Part shown: piece by piece, positions 9,026 through 17,560 of the stretch
How positions within the stretch are numbered: position 1 is the stretch's first letter
Layout: each line of letters starts with the position of its first letter
DNA from: Amycolatopsis saalfeldensis
GTDB lineage: Bacteria; Actinomycetota; Actinomycetes; Mycobacteriales; Pseudonocardiaceae
Length of the DNA: 64,000 nt
Direction: 5' to 3'
NCBI RefSeq assembly: GCF_900110575.1
Contig: NZ_FOEF01000022.1
Span: forward strand, 1-64,000
Notes under the pieces: model-generated
Told to the model about the DNA's origin: nothing
Seen by the model: only the letters and a program-made list of their open reading frames with translations
Databases searched by the model: none
Program-made: the position numbers and the translations under genes

Positions 9026-11395
9026 GTGACTCCCCCAGGTGTCTTCAGCGCGCCCGAGAAACGCCCACCGGCCACCGGAAAACGCAGAATCGCCGCGCTG
9101 ACCAGCGCGGTGCTGGCGGCGGCCGGGCTGACGGCGCTGACCCTCGCCGCCTCGCCGGCCGCCCTGCCCGCGGCGGCCGCCCCGGCCGCGTCCGGCTCGG
9201 CCCTGGCCGTCGCCGGCCGCGGCGCCACTGTCCCGTTCGTGGAGCAGGAAGCCGAAAACGCGGCCACCAACGGCACCGTGATCGGCCCCGACCGCGCGGC
9301 GGGCACGCTCGCCGGCGAGGCGTCCGGGCGGAAGGCGGTGACGCTTTCGAGCCAGGGCCAGTACGTCGAGTTCACCCTGAGCGCGCCGTCGAACTCGCTC
9401 GATTTCCGCTACAGCCTGCCCGACAACGCGCAGGGCACCGGGATCGACGGCAAGATCGCCGTCTACGTCAACGGCGCCCACAACCGCGACCTCGACCTGA
9501 CCTCGCGCTACGGCTGGTACTACGGCGGCTACCCGTTCAGCAACGATCCGGGCCAGGGCAAGGCGCACCACTTCTACGACGAGGTCCGCACCCTCTTCCC
9601 GGCCAGCTACCCGCAGGGCACCAAGATCCGGATCCAGGTCGACGCGGGCGACGTCACCCCCGCGACCATCGACCTCGCCGACTTCGAGCAGGTCGCCCCG
9701 GCGAAGGCCCAGCCGGCGAACTCCCTGTCCGTCACCGACTACGGCGCCACCCCCGGCGACGCGACGGACGACGCGGCCGCGTTCGACGCCACCGTGGCCG
9801 CGGCCAAGAGCCAGGGCAAGGAGGTCTGGATCCCGGCGGGCACGTTCGTGCTGAACCACCACGTGACGGTGGACCAGGTGACCGTGCGAGGCGCCGGCCC
9901 GTGGTACTCGGAGCTGCACGGCTCACGCGCGGGCATCTTCGGCAAGGGCGAGCCGGCCAGCTGCAGCACCCCGACCTACCCCGGCAACCCGGCGGTGCCC
10001 GGCAGCAGCACCAACGTGAAGCTGTACGACTTCGCGATCATGGGCGAGGTCGACGCGCGGGTGGACTGCGACCAGGCCAACGGCATCGGCGGCGCGCTGG
10101 GCGGCGGCTCGGTGGTGCAGGACCTGTGGATCCAGCACACGAAGGTCGGGCTGTGGCTCGACGGGCCGTTCGACGGGCTCACCGTGCGCGACAACCGGAT
10201 CCTCGACCAGACCGCGGACGGGCTGAACCTGCACCAGGGCATCAGCAATGTGCTGGTGACCAACAACTTCCTGCGCAACACCGGTGACGACGGGCTGGCC
10301 ATGTGGGCCGAGCACGACGCCGACCACGACAACACGTTCTCGTTCAACACCGTGCTGCTGCCGATCCTGGCGAACAACATCGCCATCTACGGCGGCCACG
10401 ACAACACCGTGTCCGACAACGTGGTGGCCGACAACCAGGACCAGGGCGGCGGCATCCACGTCGCCAACCGGTTCAGCGCCGTGCCGCTCTCGGGCACCAC
10501 CACCGTCACGCGCAACACCGCGATGCGCACCGGCGTGCTCGACTCCAACTGGCAGTTCGGCGTCGGCGCGCTGTGGTTCGACGGCCGCGACTCGGCCATC
10601 ACCGGCCGGGTCGACGTGGTCGACAACGACTTGCTGGACAACAACTACGAGGGCGTCCAGTTCATCGACAGCGCCACCAGCGACGTCCACTTCGACGGCC
10701 TGCGCATCACCGGCGCGGGCACCTTCGCGTGGCAGTTGCAGGCGAAGCCGGCCGGCACGGTGAAGAACGTCGTCGCGACCAAGATCGGCCGGGCGGGCAT
10801 CTACAACTGCATGGGCCCGGACGCGATGAGCGGGCTCGCCGATCAGGGCGGCAACTCCGGCTGGACCACCACGTTCTGCGGCTCGTGGCCGACGCCGGTG
10901 TACGACGGTGACAGCGGCGGCACCAGCACTCCGCCCACCACGCCGACGACCCCGACCACGCCCACCCAGCCGCCGACCGGGAACGTCGCGCTGAACAAGG
11001 CGGCCAGCGCGAGCGGCTCGCAGGGCGGCTTCCCGCCGGGCAACGCCGTCGACGGGAACACCGGCACCTACTGGGAAAGCGCCAACAACGCGTTCCCCCA
11101 GTCGATCACCGTTGACCTGGGCAGCGCGGTGTCCGTCGGCCGGCTCCTGCTGAAGCTGCCGCCGTCGAACGACTGGGGCACCCGCACCCAGACGATCGCC
11201 GTTTCCGGCAGTGCCGGCAACTCCGGCTACAGCACGTTGAAGCCCGCCGCGGGCTACACGTTCAACCCCGGCAGCGGTAACACGGCCACGGTCACGTTCA
11301 CCGCCGCGAGCACGCGCTACCTGCGGCTGACCTTCACCGGCAACACCGGCTGGCCCGCCGGGCAGCTGTCCGAGCTCGAGGCCTACGCGTCCTGA
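9026..11395 (+). CDS. Secreted GH87-type alpha-1,3-glucanase/mycodextranase with CBM and discoidin domains
   Basis: A 789-residue exported enzyme. A basic N-region and hydrophobic stretch form a signal peptide ending near APAASG. A CBM6-like domain (about 72-225) is followed by a right-handed beta-helix (about 236-600), a Thr/Pro linker, and a discoidin (F5/8 type C) domain from about 653. Asp398, Asp421 and Asp422 reproduce the spacing of the known GH87 catalytic aspartates (one Asp, then an adjacent pair 23 residues on). The start is uncertain: AAAGGTGAG is read as the ribosome site for the GTG at 9026, with the same layout as the next gene. Activity on alpha-1,3-glucan is inferred. It forms an operon with its paralog. 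Confidence 0.8.
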   Translation: MTPPGVFSAPEKRPPATGKRRIAALTSAVLAAAGLTALTLAASPAALPAAAAPAASGSALAVAGRGATVPFVEQEAENAATNGTVIGPDRAAGTLAGEASGRKAVTLSSQGQYVEFTLSAPSNSLDFRYSLPDNAQGTGIDGKIAVYVNGAHNRDLDLTSRYGWYYGGYPFSNDPGQGKAHHFYDEVRTLFPASYPQGTKIRIQVDAGDVTPATIDLADFEQVAPAKAQPANSLSVTDYGATPGDATDDAAAFDATVAAAKSQGKEVWIPAGTFVLNHHVTVDQVTVRGAGPWYSELHGSRAGIFGKGEPASCSTPTYPGNPAVPGSSTNVKLYDFAIMGEVDARVDCDQANGIGGALGGGSVVQDLWIQHTKVGLWLDGPFDGLTVRDNRILDQTADGLNLHQGISNVLVTNNFLRNTGDDGLAMWAEHDADHDNTFSFNTVLLPILANNIAIYGGHDNTVSDNVVADNQDQGGGIHVANRFSAVPLSGTTTVTRNTAMRTGVLDSNWQFGVGALWFDGRDSAITGRVDVVDNDLLDNNYEGVQFIDSATSDVHFDGLRITGAGTFAWQLQAKPAGTVKNVVATKIGRAGIYNCMGPDAMSGLADQGGNSGWTTTFCGSWPTPVYDGDSGGTSTPPTTPTTPTTPTQPPTGNVALNKAASASGSQGGFPPGNAVDGNTGTYWESANNAFPQSITVDLGSAVSVGRLLLKLPPSNDWGTRTQTIAVSGSAGNSGYSTLKPAAGYTFNPGSGNTATVTFTAASTRYLRLTFTGNTGWPAGQLSELEAYAS

Positions 11396-11432
11396 CTCCC
11401 CGCGAATCCCCAGAAAGGTGAGTGCCCACAAG

Positions 11433-13640
11433 ATGTTCCCCACCTCATCCCGGCCCCGCGGCCGGGCGGCGCTGCTGACGGCCGCGCTGGTCTCGTCCGG
11501 GCTGGCCGTGTTCGCGGTCGGCACGGCGAGCCCGGCGGCCGCGGCGACCTGCCCGGCCACCGCGCCCGGCGGCGCCTCGACGCCGTTCCGGACCGTCGAG
11601 GCCGAATGCTCCGCGACCAACGGCACGGCGATCGGCCCCGCCTACACGCAGGCGAGCCTGGCTTCGGAGGCCTCCGGCCGCCAGGCCGTGACCCTCGGCC
11701 AGGGCCAGTACGTCGAGTTCACCCTGCCCGCGGCGGCCAACTCGATCAACGTCCGCTACAGCCTGCCCGACGGCAGCTCCGGCCGGATGTCGGTCTACGT
11801 CGGCGGCACGAAGCTCGGCAGCGGCCTTTCCGTCACCTCGCAGTACTCCTACACCGACACGCCCGGCATCCCGGGCGCGAAAACGCACCACTTCTTCGAC
11901 GATTCGCGGCTGCTGTTCGGCCAGAACGCCGGCGCGGGCACGAAGGTCAAGGTGCAGCTCGACTCCGGTGACGTCGGGCAGGCGACCATCGACCTGGCCG
12001 ACTTCGAACAGGTCGGCGGCGCGGGCACGAAACCGGCGGATGCGCTTTCCGTGACCGATTACGGTGCAACGCCGGACGACTCGTCCGACGACACGCAGGC
12101 GTTCCGCAACGGCCTGGCCGCCGCGCGCTCGCAGGGCAAGGAGCTGTGGGTGCCGGCGGGCCGGTTCGAGATCGGCTCGGCGCTGCAGATCGACCAGACC
12201 ACCGTCCGCGGCGCCGGCCAGTGGTACACGGTGTTGCACGGCAACAACATCTTCAACAACGGCAGCGCGTCCGGGAACATCAAGCTCTACGACTTCGCCG
12301 TGTTCGGCTCGGTCTCCGAGCGCAACGACAGCAGCCCGGACAACGCCTTCCACGGCGTGCTCGGGGCCGGCTCGACGGTGTCCGGGCTGTGGATCCAGAA
12401 CACCAAGTGCGGTCTGTGGCTGATGAGCGGCGCTTCGTCGAACCTGACGATCGAGAACAACCGCATCCTCGACACGCAGGCGGACGGCATCAACTTCGAC
12501 GGCGCCGTGACGAATTCGACGCTGCACAACAACTACCTGCGCAACAACGGGGACGACGGCCTCGCGCTGTGGTCCAACGGCCAGGCCGATTCGGGCAACT
12601 CGCTGACCGACAACACTGTGGTGCAGCCGAATCTGGCCAACGGCATCGCGCTGTACGGCGGTTCGGACAACACTGTGAGCGGCAACCTGGTGCAGGACAC
12701 CAACGCGCTCGGCGGCGGTTACCTGGTGGCCAACCGGTTCAGCTCGGTCCCGCTTTCGGGCACCGTCACGCTGTCGGACAACACCGCGCTGCGGGCCGGG
12801 GCGCTCGACCCGAACTGGCAGTTCGGCGTCGGCGCGCTGTGGTTCGACGCGCGGGACCAGGCGATCAGCGGCGTGGCCATCAAGGTCAACGGCTTCACCG
12901 CGATCGACAGCCCGTACGAGGCGATCCAGTTCATCGACGGCAACGGCGCCGGCAAGGTGGTCAGCGGCATCACCATCGACGGCGTGACCGTGCGCGGCAC
13001 GGGGACTTTCGTGGCGCAATCGCAGACGCAGGGCAGCGTTTCGATCAGCAACCTGACGGCGTCCGGCGTCGGGGTCACGGGCACGTACAACTGCCCGTAC
13101 CCGTCCTCGACCCCGCAGATGACGTTCAGCGGCTCGGGCAACACCGGCTGGACCGGCACCTGGGGCGACTGCTCGTCGTGGCCCGCGCCGAACTCCGGCC
13201 CGCCCCAGCCGCCGCAGTCGGGCACGAACATCGCCCGCGGCAAGCTGACCACCGCGTCCGGCTCGGTCGGGGGCTTCCCGCCGGGCAACGCGGTGGACGG
13301 CAACGCGAGCAGCTATTGGGAGAGCACCAACAACGCGTTCCCCCAGACGCTGACCGTCGACCTCGGCTCGGCCTCGGCCGTCGACAAGGTGACGCTGAAG
13401 CTCCCGCCGTCCGCCGACTGGGCGGCCCGCACCGAGACGCTCACCGTCCAAGGCAGCACGGACGGCAGCTCGTGGACCACGCTGGTGCCCTCGCGCGGCT
13501 GGACGTTCGACCCGGCCTCGGCGAACACCGCGTCGGCGGCCTTCGCCACGACGACCCAGCGTTTCGTACGGCTGAACATCACGGGCAACACCGGCTGGCC
13601 GGCCGGGCAGATCTCCGAGCTGGAGGTCGCGGCCGCCTGA
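11433..13640 (+). CDS. Second secreted GH87-type alpha-1,3-glucanase/mycodextranase
   Basis: A 735-residue paralog of the preceding gene, 37 bp downstream. The signal peptide ends near PAAAATC. It has the same order of CBM6-like domain (about 55-200), beta-helix and C-terminal discoidin domain (about 594-735), but lacks the long Thr/Pro linker. Candidate catalytic residues Asp351, Asp374 and Asp375 keep the 23-residue GH87 spacing. The leader AAAGGTGAGTGC is identical to that of the first copy, and the ATG at 11433 sits where the other copy has GTG. The pair arose by tandem duplication. A strong terminator ends the operon. Different linkers suggest different substrate reach, which is inference. 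Confidence 0.8.
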   Translation: MFPTSSRPRGRAALLTAALVSSGLAVFAVGTASPAAAATCPATAPGGASTPFRTVEAECSATNGTAIGPAYTQASLASEASGRQAVTLGQGQYVEFTLPAAANSINVRYSLPDGSSGRMSVYVGGTKLGSGLSVTSQYSYTDTPGIPGAKTHHFFDDSRLLFGQNAGAGTKVKVQLDSGDVGQATIDLADFEQVGGAGTKPADALSVTDYGATPDDSSDDTQAFRNGLAAARSQGKELWVPAGRFEIGSALQIDQTTVRGAGQWYTVLHGNNIFNNGSASGNIKLYDFAVFGSVSERNDSSPDNAFHGVLGAGSTVSGLWIQNTKCGLWLMSGASSNLTIENNRILDTQADGINFDGAVTNSTLHNNYLRNNGDDGLALWSNGQADSGNSLTDNTVVQPNLANGIALYGGSDNTVSGNLVQDTNALGGGYLVANRFSSVPLSGTVTLSDNTALRAGALDPNWQFGVGALWFDARDQAISGVAIKVNGFTAIDSPYEAIQFIDGNGAGKVVSGITIDGVTVRGTGTFVAQSQTQGSVSISNLTASGVGVTGTYNCPYPSSTPQMTFSGSGNTGWTGTWGDCSSWPAPNSGPPQPPQSGTNIARGKLTTASGSVGGFPPGNAVDGNASSYWESTNNAFPQTLTVDLGSASAVDKVTLKLPPSADWAARTETLTVQGSTDGSSWTTLVPSRGWTFDPASANTASAAFATTTQRFVRLNITGNTGWPAGQISELEVAAA

Positions 13641-13646
13641 GGACGG

Positions 13647-13690
13647 AGGCCTCCCCGCCCGCGTGGCGGCCCGGACGGGGAGGCCTTCTT
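13647..13690 (+). terminator. Terminator after GH87 operon
   Basis: A perfect 11-bp stem (AGGCCTCCCCG 13647-13657, CGGGGAGGCCT 13676-13686) is followed by TCTT. It lies 7 bp after the stop codon. Confidence 0.8.
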
Positions 13691-13718
13691 CATGCGTTCG
13701 GCGAAGCCGGGCGACAGG

Positions 13719-13978
13719 TCATCGCACCTCGAGGTCGGCCGCTTCCGCGAGCTCGGCCGCAGTCATCCGCTGAGTGGCATCTGCACGTCCCTTCCCGTCG
13801 AACCGGATACCTTCAGCCTCAAGGATTTCGCGCGGATCGTCCGTCCGGCCAACGCGCGACCGCGGGCATGGATCTCCGGCTGCGACCACTTGACCGCGTC
13901 CGCGATCTCCCGGCTCGACAAGTGACCACCCCAGGCGAGTCGCACTTTTGCGTCCGATTGCAGTAAAATTTCGGACAT
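13719..13978 (-). pseudogene. Possible frameshifted remnant of a small HTH-like gene
   Basis: Minus-strand translation gives protein-like text in two frames. The first frame reads HLSSREIADAVKWSQPEI, resembling a helix-turn-helix segment. The second continues as TDDPREILEAEGIRFDGKG and ends ADLEVR before a stop at 13719. A switch near 13845-13855 would join them into about 85 residues. It may be a decayed regulator between the glucanase operon and the LacI gene. The alternative is chance open frame in 290 bp of GC-rich spacer. I do not recognise a family. Confidence 0.25.
13964..13969 (+). promoter_or_regulatory. -10 box of LacI leaderless promoter (TAAAAT)
   Basis: TAAAAT is 7 nt from the ATG at 13977 and overlaps the AAAATTTCG element shared in reverse orientation with the GH87 promoter. 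Overlap of the -10 with a putative operator would fit autorepression. Confidence 0.55.
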
Positions 13979-14993
13979 GACGCGTCGACTTGCCGAAGTG
14001 GCCCGCCAGGTGGGGGTCAGCGAAGCCACGGTCAGCCGGGTGCTCAACGGCCGATCCGGGGTTTCCGCGAGCACCCGCGCCGCCGTTCTCACCGCGCTGG
14101 ACGTGATGGGCTACGAGCGGCCGACCCAGCTGCGGGGGGAGCGGGCCCGCCTGGTCGGGCTGGTGCTGCCCGAGCTGCAGAACCCGATCTTCCCCGCGCT
14201 CGCCGAGATCATGGGCAACGCGCTGGCCCAGCAGGGGTTCACCCCCGTGCTCTGCACCCGCACCGCCGGCGGGGTGTCCGAGGCCGAGTACGTGGAGCTG
14301 CTGTTGCAGCAGCAGGTGTCCGGGGTGGTGTTCGCCGGCGGGCTGTTCGCCCAGGCCGACGCCGTGCACACGCACTACCACCACCTCGTCGAGCGGCGGC
14401 TGCCCACGGTGCTGATCAACGCCGCCGTCGACCACCTCGGGCTGCCGCAGGTTTCCTGCGACGACGCGGTGGCCGTCGAGCAGGTCGTCGGGCACCTCAA
14501 CTCGCTCGGGCACGAGAAGATCGGCCTGGTTCTCGGGCCGGCCGACCACGTGCCGTCGCAGCGCAAGCTCGAGGCGTTCCGCGCGTACGCGGCGAAGCTC
14601 GGCCTCCCGGTGCTCGACGAGTTGGTGGAGCACGGGATGTTCTCCATCGAGGGCGGGCACGCGGCGGCCGCCCGGCTGTACCCGCGCGGGGCCACCGCCG
14701 TGCTGTGCGCCAGCGACCTGCTCGCGCTCGGCGCCATCCGCGCCGCCCGGCGGCAGGGCCTCTCGGTGCCGGAAGACATCTCCGTGGTCGGCTACGACGA
14801 CTCGGCTCTGATGAACTGCACCGACCCGCCGCTCACCACCACCCGCCAGCCGATCGAGGCGATGGGCCGCGCGGTGGTCGAGCTGCTGGTCAAACGGATC
14901 AACGGCGGCATGGTGGCGGCCGAGGAGCTGCTGTTCGCGCCCGAGCTCGTGGTCCGCGGGTCGACCGCCCGGCACACCGCGCGCACCTCGTAA
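13977..14993 (+). CDS. LacI-family transcriptional regulator
   Basis: A 338-residue repressor. The N-terminal LacI headpiece reads LAEVARQVGVSEATVSRVLN, followed by a hinge helix and a periplasmic-binding-like sugar-sensing domain (VGLVLPELQNPIFPAL onward; SVVGYDDSAL near the C-terminus). It sits between the two GH87 genes and the sugar ABC operon on the same strand. It is therefore the likely local regulator, derepressed by an alpha-gluco-oligosaccharide. No Shine-Dalgarno sequence is present; a TAAAAT box 7 nt upstream points to a leaderless mRNA. Ligand and operator are inference. Confidence 0.92.
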   Translation: MTRRLAEVARQVGVSEATVSRVLNGRSGVSASTRAAVLTALDVMGYERPTQLRGERARLVGLVLPELQNPIFPALAEIMGNALAQQGFTPVLCTRTAGGVSEAEYVELLLQQQVSGVVFAGGLFAQADAVHTHYHHLVERRLPTVLINAAVDHLGLPQVSCDDAVAVEQVVGHLNSLGHEKIGLVLGPADHVPSQRKLEAFRAYAAKLGLPVLDELVEHGMFSIEGGHAAAARLYPRGATAVLCASDLLALGAIRAARRQGLSVPEDISVVGYDDSALMNCTDPPLTTTRQPIEAMGRAVVELLVKRINGGMVAAEELLFAPELVVRGSTARHTARTS

Positions 14994-15005
14994 CCCCGGC
15001 CGTCC

Positions 15006-15050
15006 CGAAGGGGGCCTTGAGGGACCGCAAATCCCTGAAGGCCCCCTTCG
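15006..15050. terminator. Long hairpin between LacI and ABC operon
   Basis: A 13-bp outer stem (CGAAGGGGGCCTT 15006-15018, AAGGCCCCCTTCG 15038-15050) extends through one mismatch into AGGGA/TCCCT. This gives a nearly continuous 19-bp stem with a 7-nt loop. It has no T-run, so it may be a factor-assisted terminator. It may also be a copy of an intergenic palindromic repeat. No second copy occurs in this window. Confidence 0.6.
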
Positions 15051-15198
15051 GCGCGTCCAGGGGCACAAGCCTGCCGACCCGGCCGCGTCCTGTTCGTAAC
15101 TTGCAACTTCTCGTCTGGTTATTGCGGGCTTCTGGTCTCACACTTTAGAGTGACCGCCATCACGAGACAGCCGTCGCGACCGCGAGAAGAGGCTTGAG
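15051..15198 (+). promoter_or_regulatory. Promoter region of the sugar ABC operon
   Basis: It contains TTGCAA (15101-15106), a palindromic hexamer common in actinobacterial maltose-type LacI operators. It also contains TTATTGCGGG near 15120 and TTTAGAGTG near 15145, a possible -10 (TAGAGT 15146-15151). The binding sites are not proven. Confidence 0.35.
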
Positions 15199-16605
15199 AT
15201 GAGCAGTCCCTGGTCCCGAGCGCCCTGGTCTTCCACACCCACGGCCCGCCGCACTCCCAGAACCGTGCTCGCCCTGCTCACCGCGGGCGGCCTGGCCGTG
15301 AGCCTGGCCGCCTGCGGCGGCGGGACGGACAGCGGCGCCGCGGGTGGCAAGGTCCAGATCACCGTCACCGGGCAACCGCCGCAGACGCAGCCGTTCGAAC
15401 GCAAGGTGTTCGACGCCGACGTGGCCGAGTTCGAGGCGTCCCACCCGAACATCGACATCGTCCCCCACGAGGGGTTCATGGACCCCAAGACGTTCTCCGC
15501 CAAGCTCGCCGGCGGCCAGCTCGAGGACGTCTACTACGTCTACTTCACCGACCCGGCGCAGATCATCGCCCGGCATCAGGCCGCCGACATCACGGAAGCG
15601 GCCAAGAGCGTCCCGCACGTGAACGACATCCAGCCGCAACTACTGGACAACTTCCGGGACGCCGGCGGCAAGCTTTACGGCCTGCCGACCGCGAACTACA
15701 CCATGGGGCTGGTCTACAACCGCAAGCTCTTCCAGCAGGCCGGGCTCAACCCGGACCAGCCGCCGACGACGTGGGACGAGGTCCGCGCCGACGCGAAGAA
15801 GATCTCCGCACTGGGGAACGGCGTCGTGGGGTACGCCGACTACAGCAAGAACAACCAGGGCGGCTGGCACATGACCGGCTGGCTGTACTCGATGGGCGGC
15901 GACGTCGCGCGCAAGGACGGCGACAAGTGGGTCGCCGACTTCGACAACGCCAAGGGCCGCGCCGCGCTGAACTACCTGCACGAAATGCGCTGGGACGACA
16001 ACTCCATGGGCAGCAAGCAGCTGCTGCAGGACGTGGACGTGCAGCAGCTGATGGGCGCCGGCCAGCTCGGCATGTACATGGCCGCCCCGGACAACGTGCC
16101 GGTGCTGGTCAAGCAGTTCAACGGCAAGTACGAGGACTACGGGATCGCCGGCATGCCCGGCGGGCAGGGCACCCTGCTCGGCGGCGAGGGCTACATGATC
16201 AACCCGAAGGCCTCGGCCGCGAAGGTCAAGGCCGGGCTCGAGTGGATCCAGTGGAAGTACCTCAACCCGGACCGCTTCGACAAGCACGTGAAGCAGTACG
16301 CCGACGGCCAGCAGCCCGTGGGCCTGCCGACCGAGCCGACGCCGGACATCTGGCAGGGCACCGTGCGCGACCAGCAGCTGGCCGCGAAGAAGAAGTACGC
16401 GAACGTGCCGGCGCAGAACTACCAGGCCTACGTCGACACCGCGAACCGGATCAAGGGCAGCATCGAGCCGCCGAACGCGCAGCAGATCTACGCCGCCCTC
16501 GACAGCGTGATGCAGGCGGTGCTGACCGACCGCAACGCGAACGTCGACCAGCTGCTCTCCTCCGCGACGTCGAAGGTCAACAGTGCCCTCGCCCAGGTCA
16601 AGTGA
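15199..16605 (+). CDS. Sugar ABC transporter substrate-binding lipoprotein
   Basis: A 468-residue family-1 solute-binding protein. The signal peptide ends in a lipobox (SLAAC, Cys39), so it is anchored to the outer face of the membrane. The body shows family features such as YGLPTANYTMGLVYNRKLF and a C-terminal helical lobe. GAAGAGG lies 6 nt before the ATG. It is the first gene of an operon with two permeases and an alpha-glucosidase, and no ATPase gene is present. It probably captures oligosaccharides released by the neighbouring GH87 enzymes. Specificity is inferred from context only. Confidence 0.92.
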   Translation: MSSPWSRAPWSSTPTARRTPRTVLALLTAGGLAVSLAACGGGTDSGAAGGKVQITVTGQPPQTQPFERKVFDADVAEFEASHPNIDIVPHEGFMDPKTFSAKLAGGQLEDVYYVYFTDPAQIIARHQAADITEAAKSVPHVNDIQPQLLDNFRDAGGKLYGLPTANYTMGLVYNRKLFQQAGLNPDQPPTTWDEVRADAKKISALGNGVVGYADYSKNNQGGWHMTGWLYSMGGDVARKDGDKWVADFDNAKGRAALNYLHEMRWDDNSMGSKQLLQDVDVQQLMGAGQLGMYMAAPDNVPVLVKQFNGKYEDYGIAGMPGGQGTLLGGEGYMINPKASAAKVKAGLEWIQWKYLNPDRFDKHVKQYADGQQPVGLPTEPTPDIWQGTVRDQQLAAKKKYANVPAQNYQAYVDTANRIKGSIEPPNAQQIYAALDSVMQAVLTDRNANVDQLLSSATSKVNSALAQVK

Positions 16606-17551
16606 CGTTCTCGACTGGCCCGCGGCGAACCCGCGGGCCAGTCGGCCCATCGCGACAGCGGCCGAGCGCCGCCGGTCGAGGCTGCGAAGGAAGATCAAGG
16701 ACAACATCACCGCGTACAGCCTGCTGTGCGCTGCGATCCTGGTGTTCGCGATGTTCTCCTGGTACCCCATCGTGCGCGGGGTGCTGCTGAGCTTCCAGCA
16801 GGTGGACTTCGTGAACCCGCCGAGCTGGGTGGGCTTCGACAACTTCGTGCGGCTCTTCCAGGACCCGCTGTTCGGGGTCGCGTGGCGCAACACGCTGCTG
16901 TTCACCGGTTTCGCGCTCGTTTTCGGCTTCGCCGTGCCGTTCCTGGCCGCGGTGCTGCTGAACGAGCTCCGGCACGCGCGGGCGTACTTCCGGCTCGCGG
17001 TCTACCTGCCGGTGATGCTGCCGCCGGTGGTCACCGCGCTGATGTGGAAGTGGTTCTACGACCCGGGCCCCGGCCTGTTCAACTCCGCGCTGACCGCGGT
17101 GGGCCTGCCCGGCGCGCAGTGGCTCGACTCCAGCACCACGGCGATGCTGTCGCTGGTGTTCGTGTCCACCTGGGCGAACATGGGCAGCACGACGCTGATC
17201 TACCTGGCGGCGCTGCAGACCATCCCGGGCGAGCTGTACGAGGCCGCGGAGCTCGACGGCGCCGGCATGTGGCGGCGGCTGCGGCACGTCACGTTCCCGC
17301 AGACGCGGTTCGTGCTGCTGGTGCTCCTGCTGCTGCAGATCGTCGCGACCATGCAGGTGTTCACCGAGCCGTACGTGATGACGGGCGGCGGACCGGACGA
17401 CTCGACCGTGACCGTGCTCCTGCTGCTGTACCGCTACGCCTTCGTCTACAACGACTTCGGCTCGGCCAGCGCGATGAGCCTGCTGCTGTTCGTGGCGCTC
17501 GGGGTGTTCTCGGCGATGTACGTGCGGATGACCCGGCGAGCGGACGCTTAG
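16583..17551 (+). CDS. Sugar ABC transporter permease, MalF-type
   Basis: A 322-residue integral membrane protein with six predicted spans and the cytoplasmic EAA loop (EAAELDGAGMWRRLRHVTFPQ region) that docks the ATPase. The GTG start lies 23 bp inside the end of the binding-protein gene and is preceded by GAAGG at 6 nt, so translation is coupled. It pairs with the following MalG-type permease. It belongs to the carbohydrate uptake CUT1 group. No nucleotide-binding subunit is encoded nearby, as is usual for actinobacterial systems that share an MsiK-type ATPase. Confidence 0.93.
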   Translation: MPSPRSSDVLDWPAANPRASRPIATAAERRRSRLRRKIKDNITAYSLLCAAILVFAMFSWYPIVRGVLLSFQQVDFVNPPSWVGFDNFVRLFQDPLFGVAWRNTLLFTGFALVFGFAVPFLAAVLLNELRHARAYFRLAVYLPVMLPPVVTALMWKWFYDPGPGLFNSALTAVGLPGAQWLDSSTTAMLSLVFVSTWANMGSTTLIYLAALQTIPGELYEAAELDGAGMWRRLRHVTFPQTRFVLLVLLLLQIVATMQVFTEPYVMTGGGPDDSTVTVLLLLYRYAFVYNDFGSASAMSLLLFVALGVFSAMYVRMTRRADA

Positions 17552-17560
17552 GAGGTTCTG

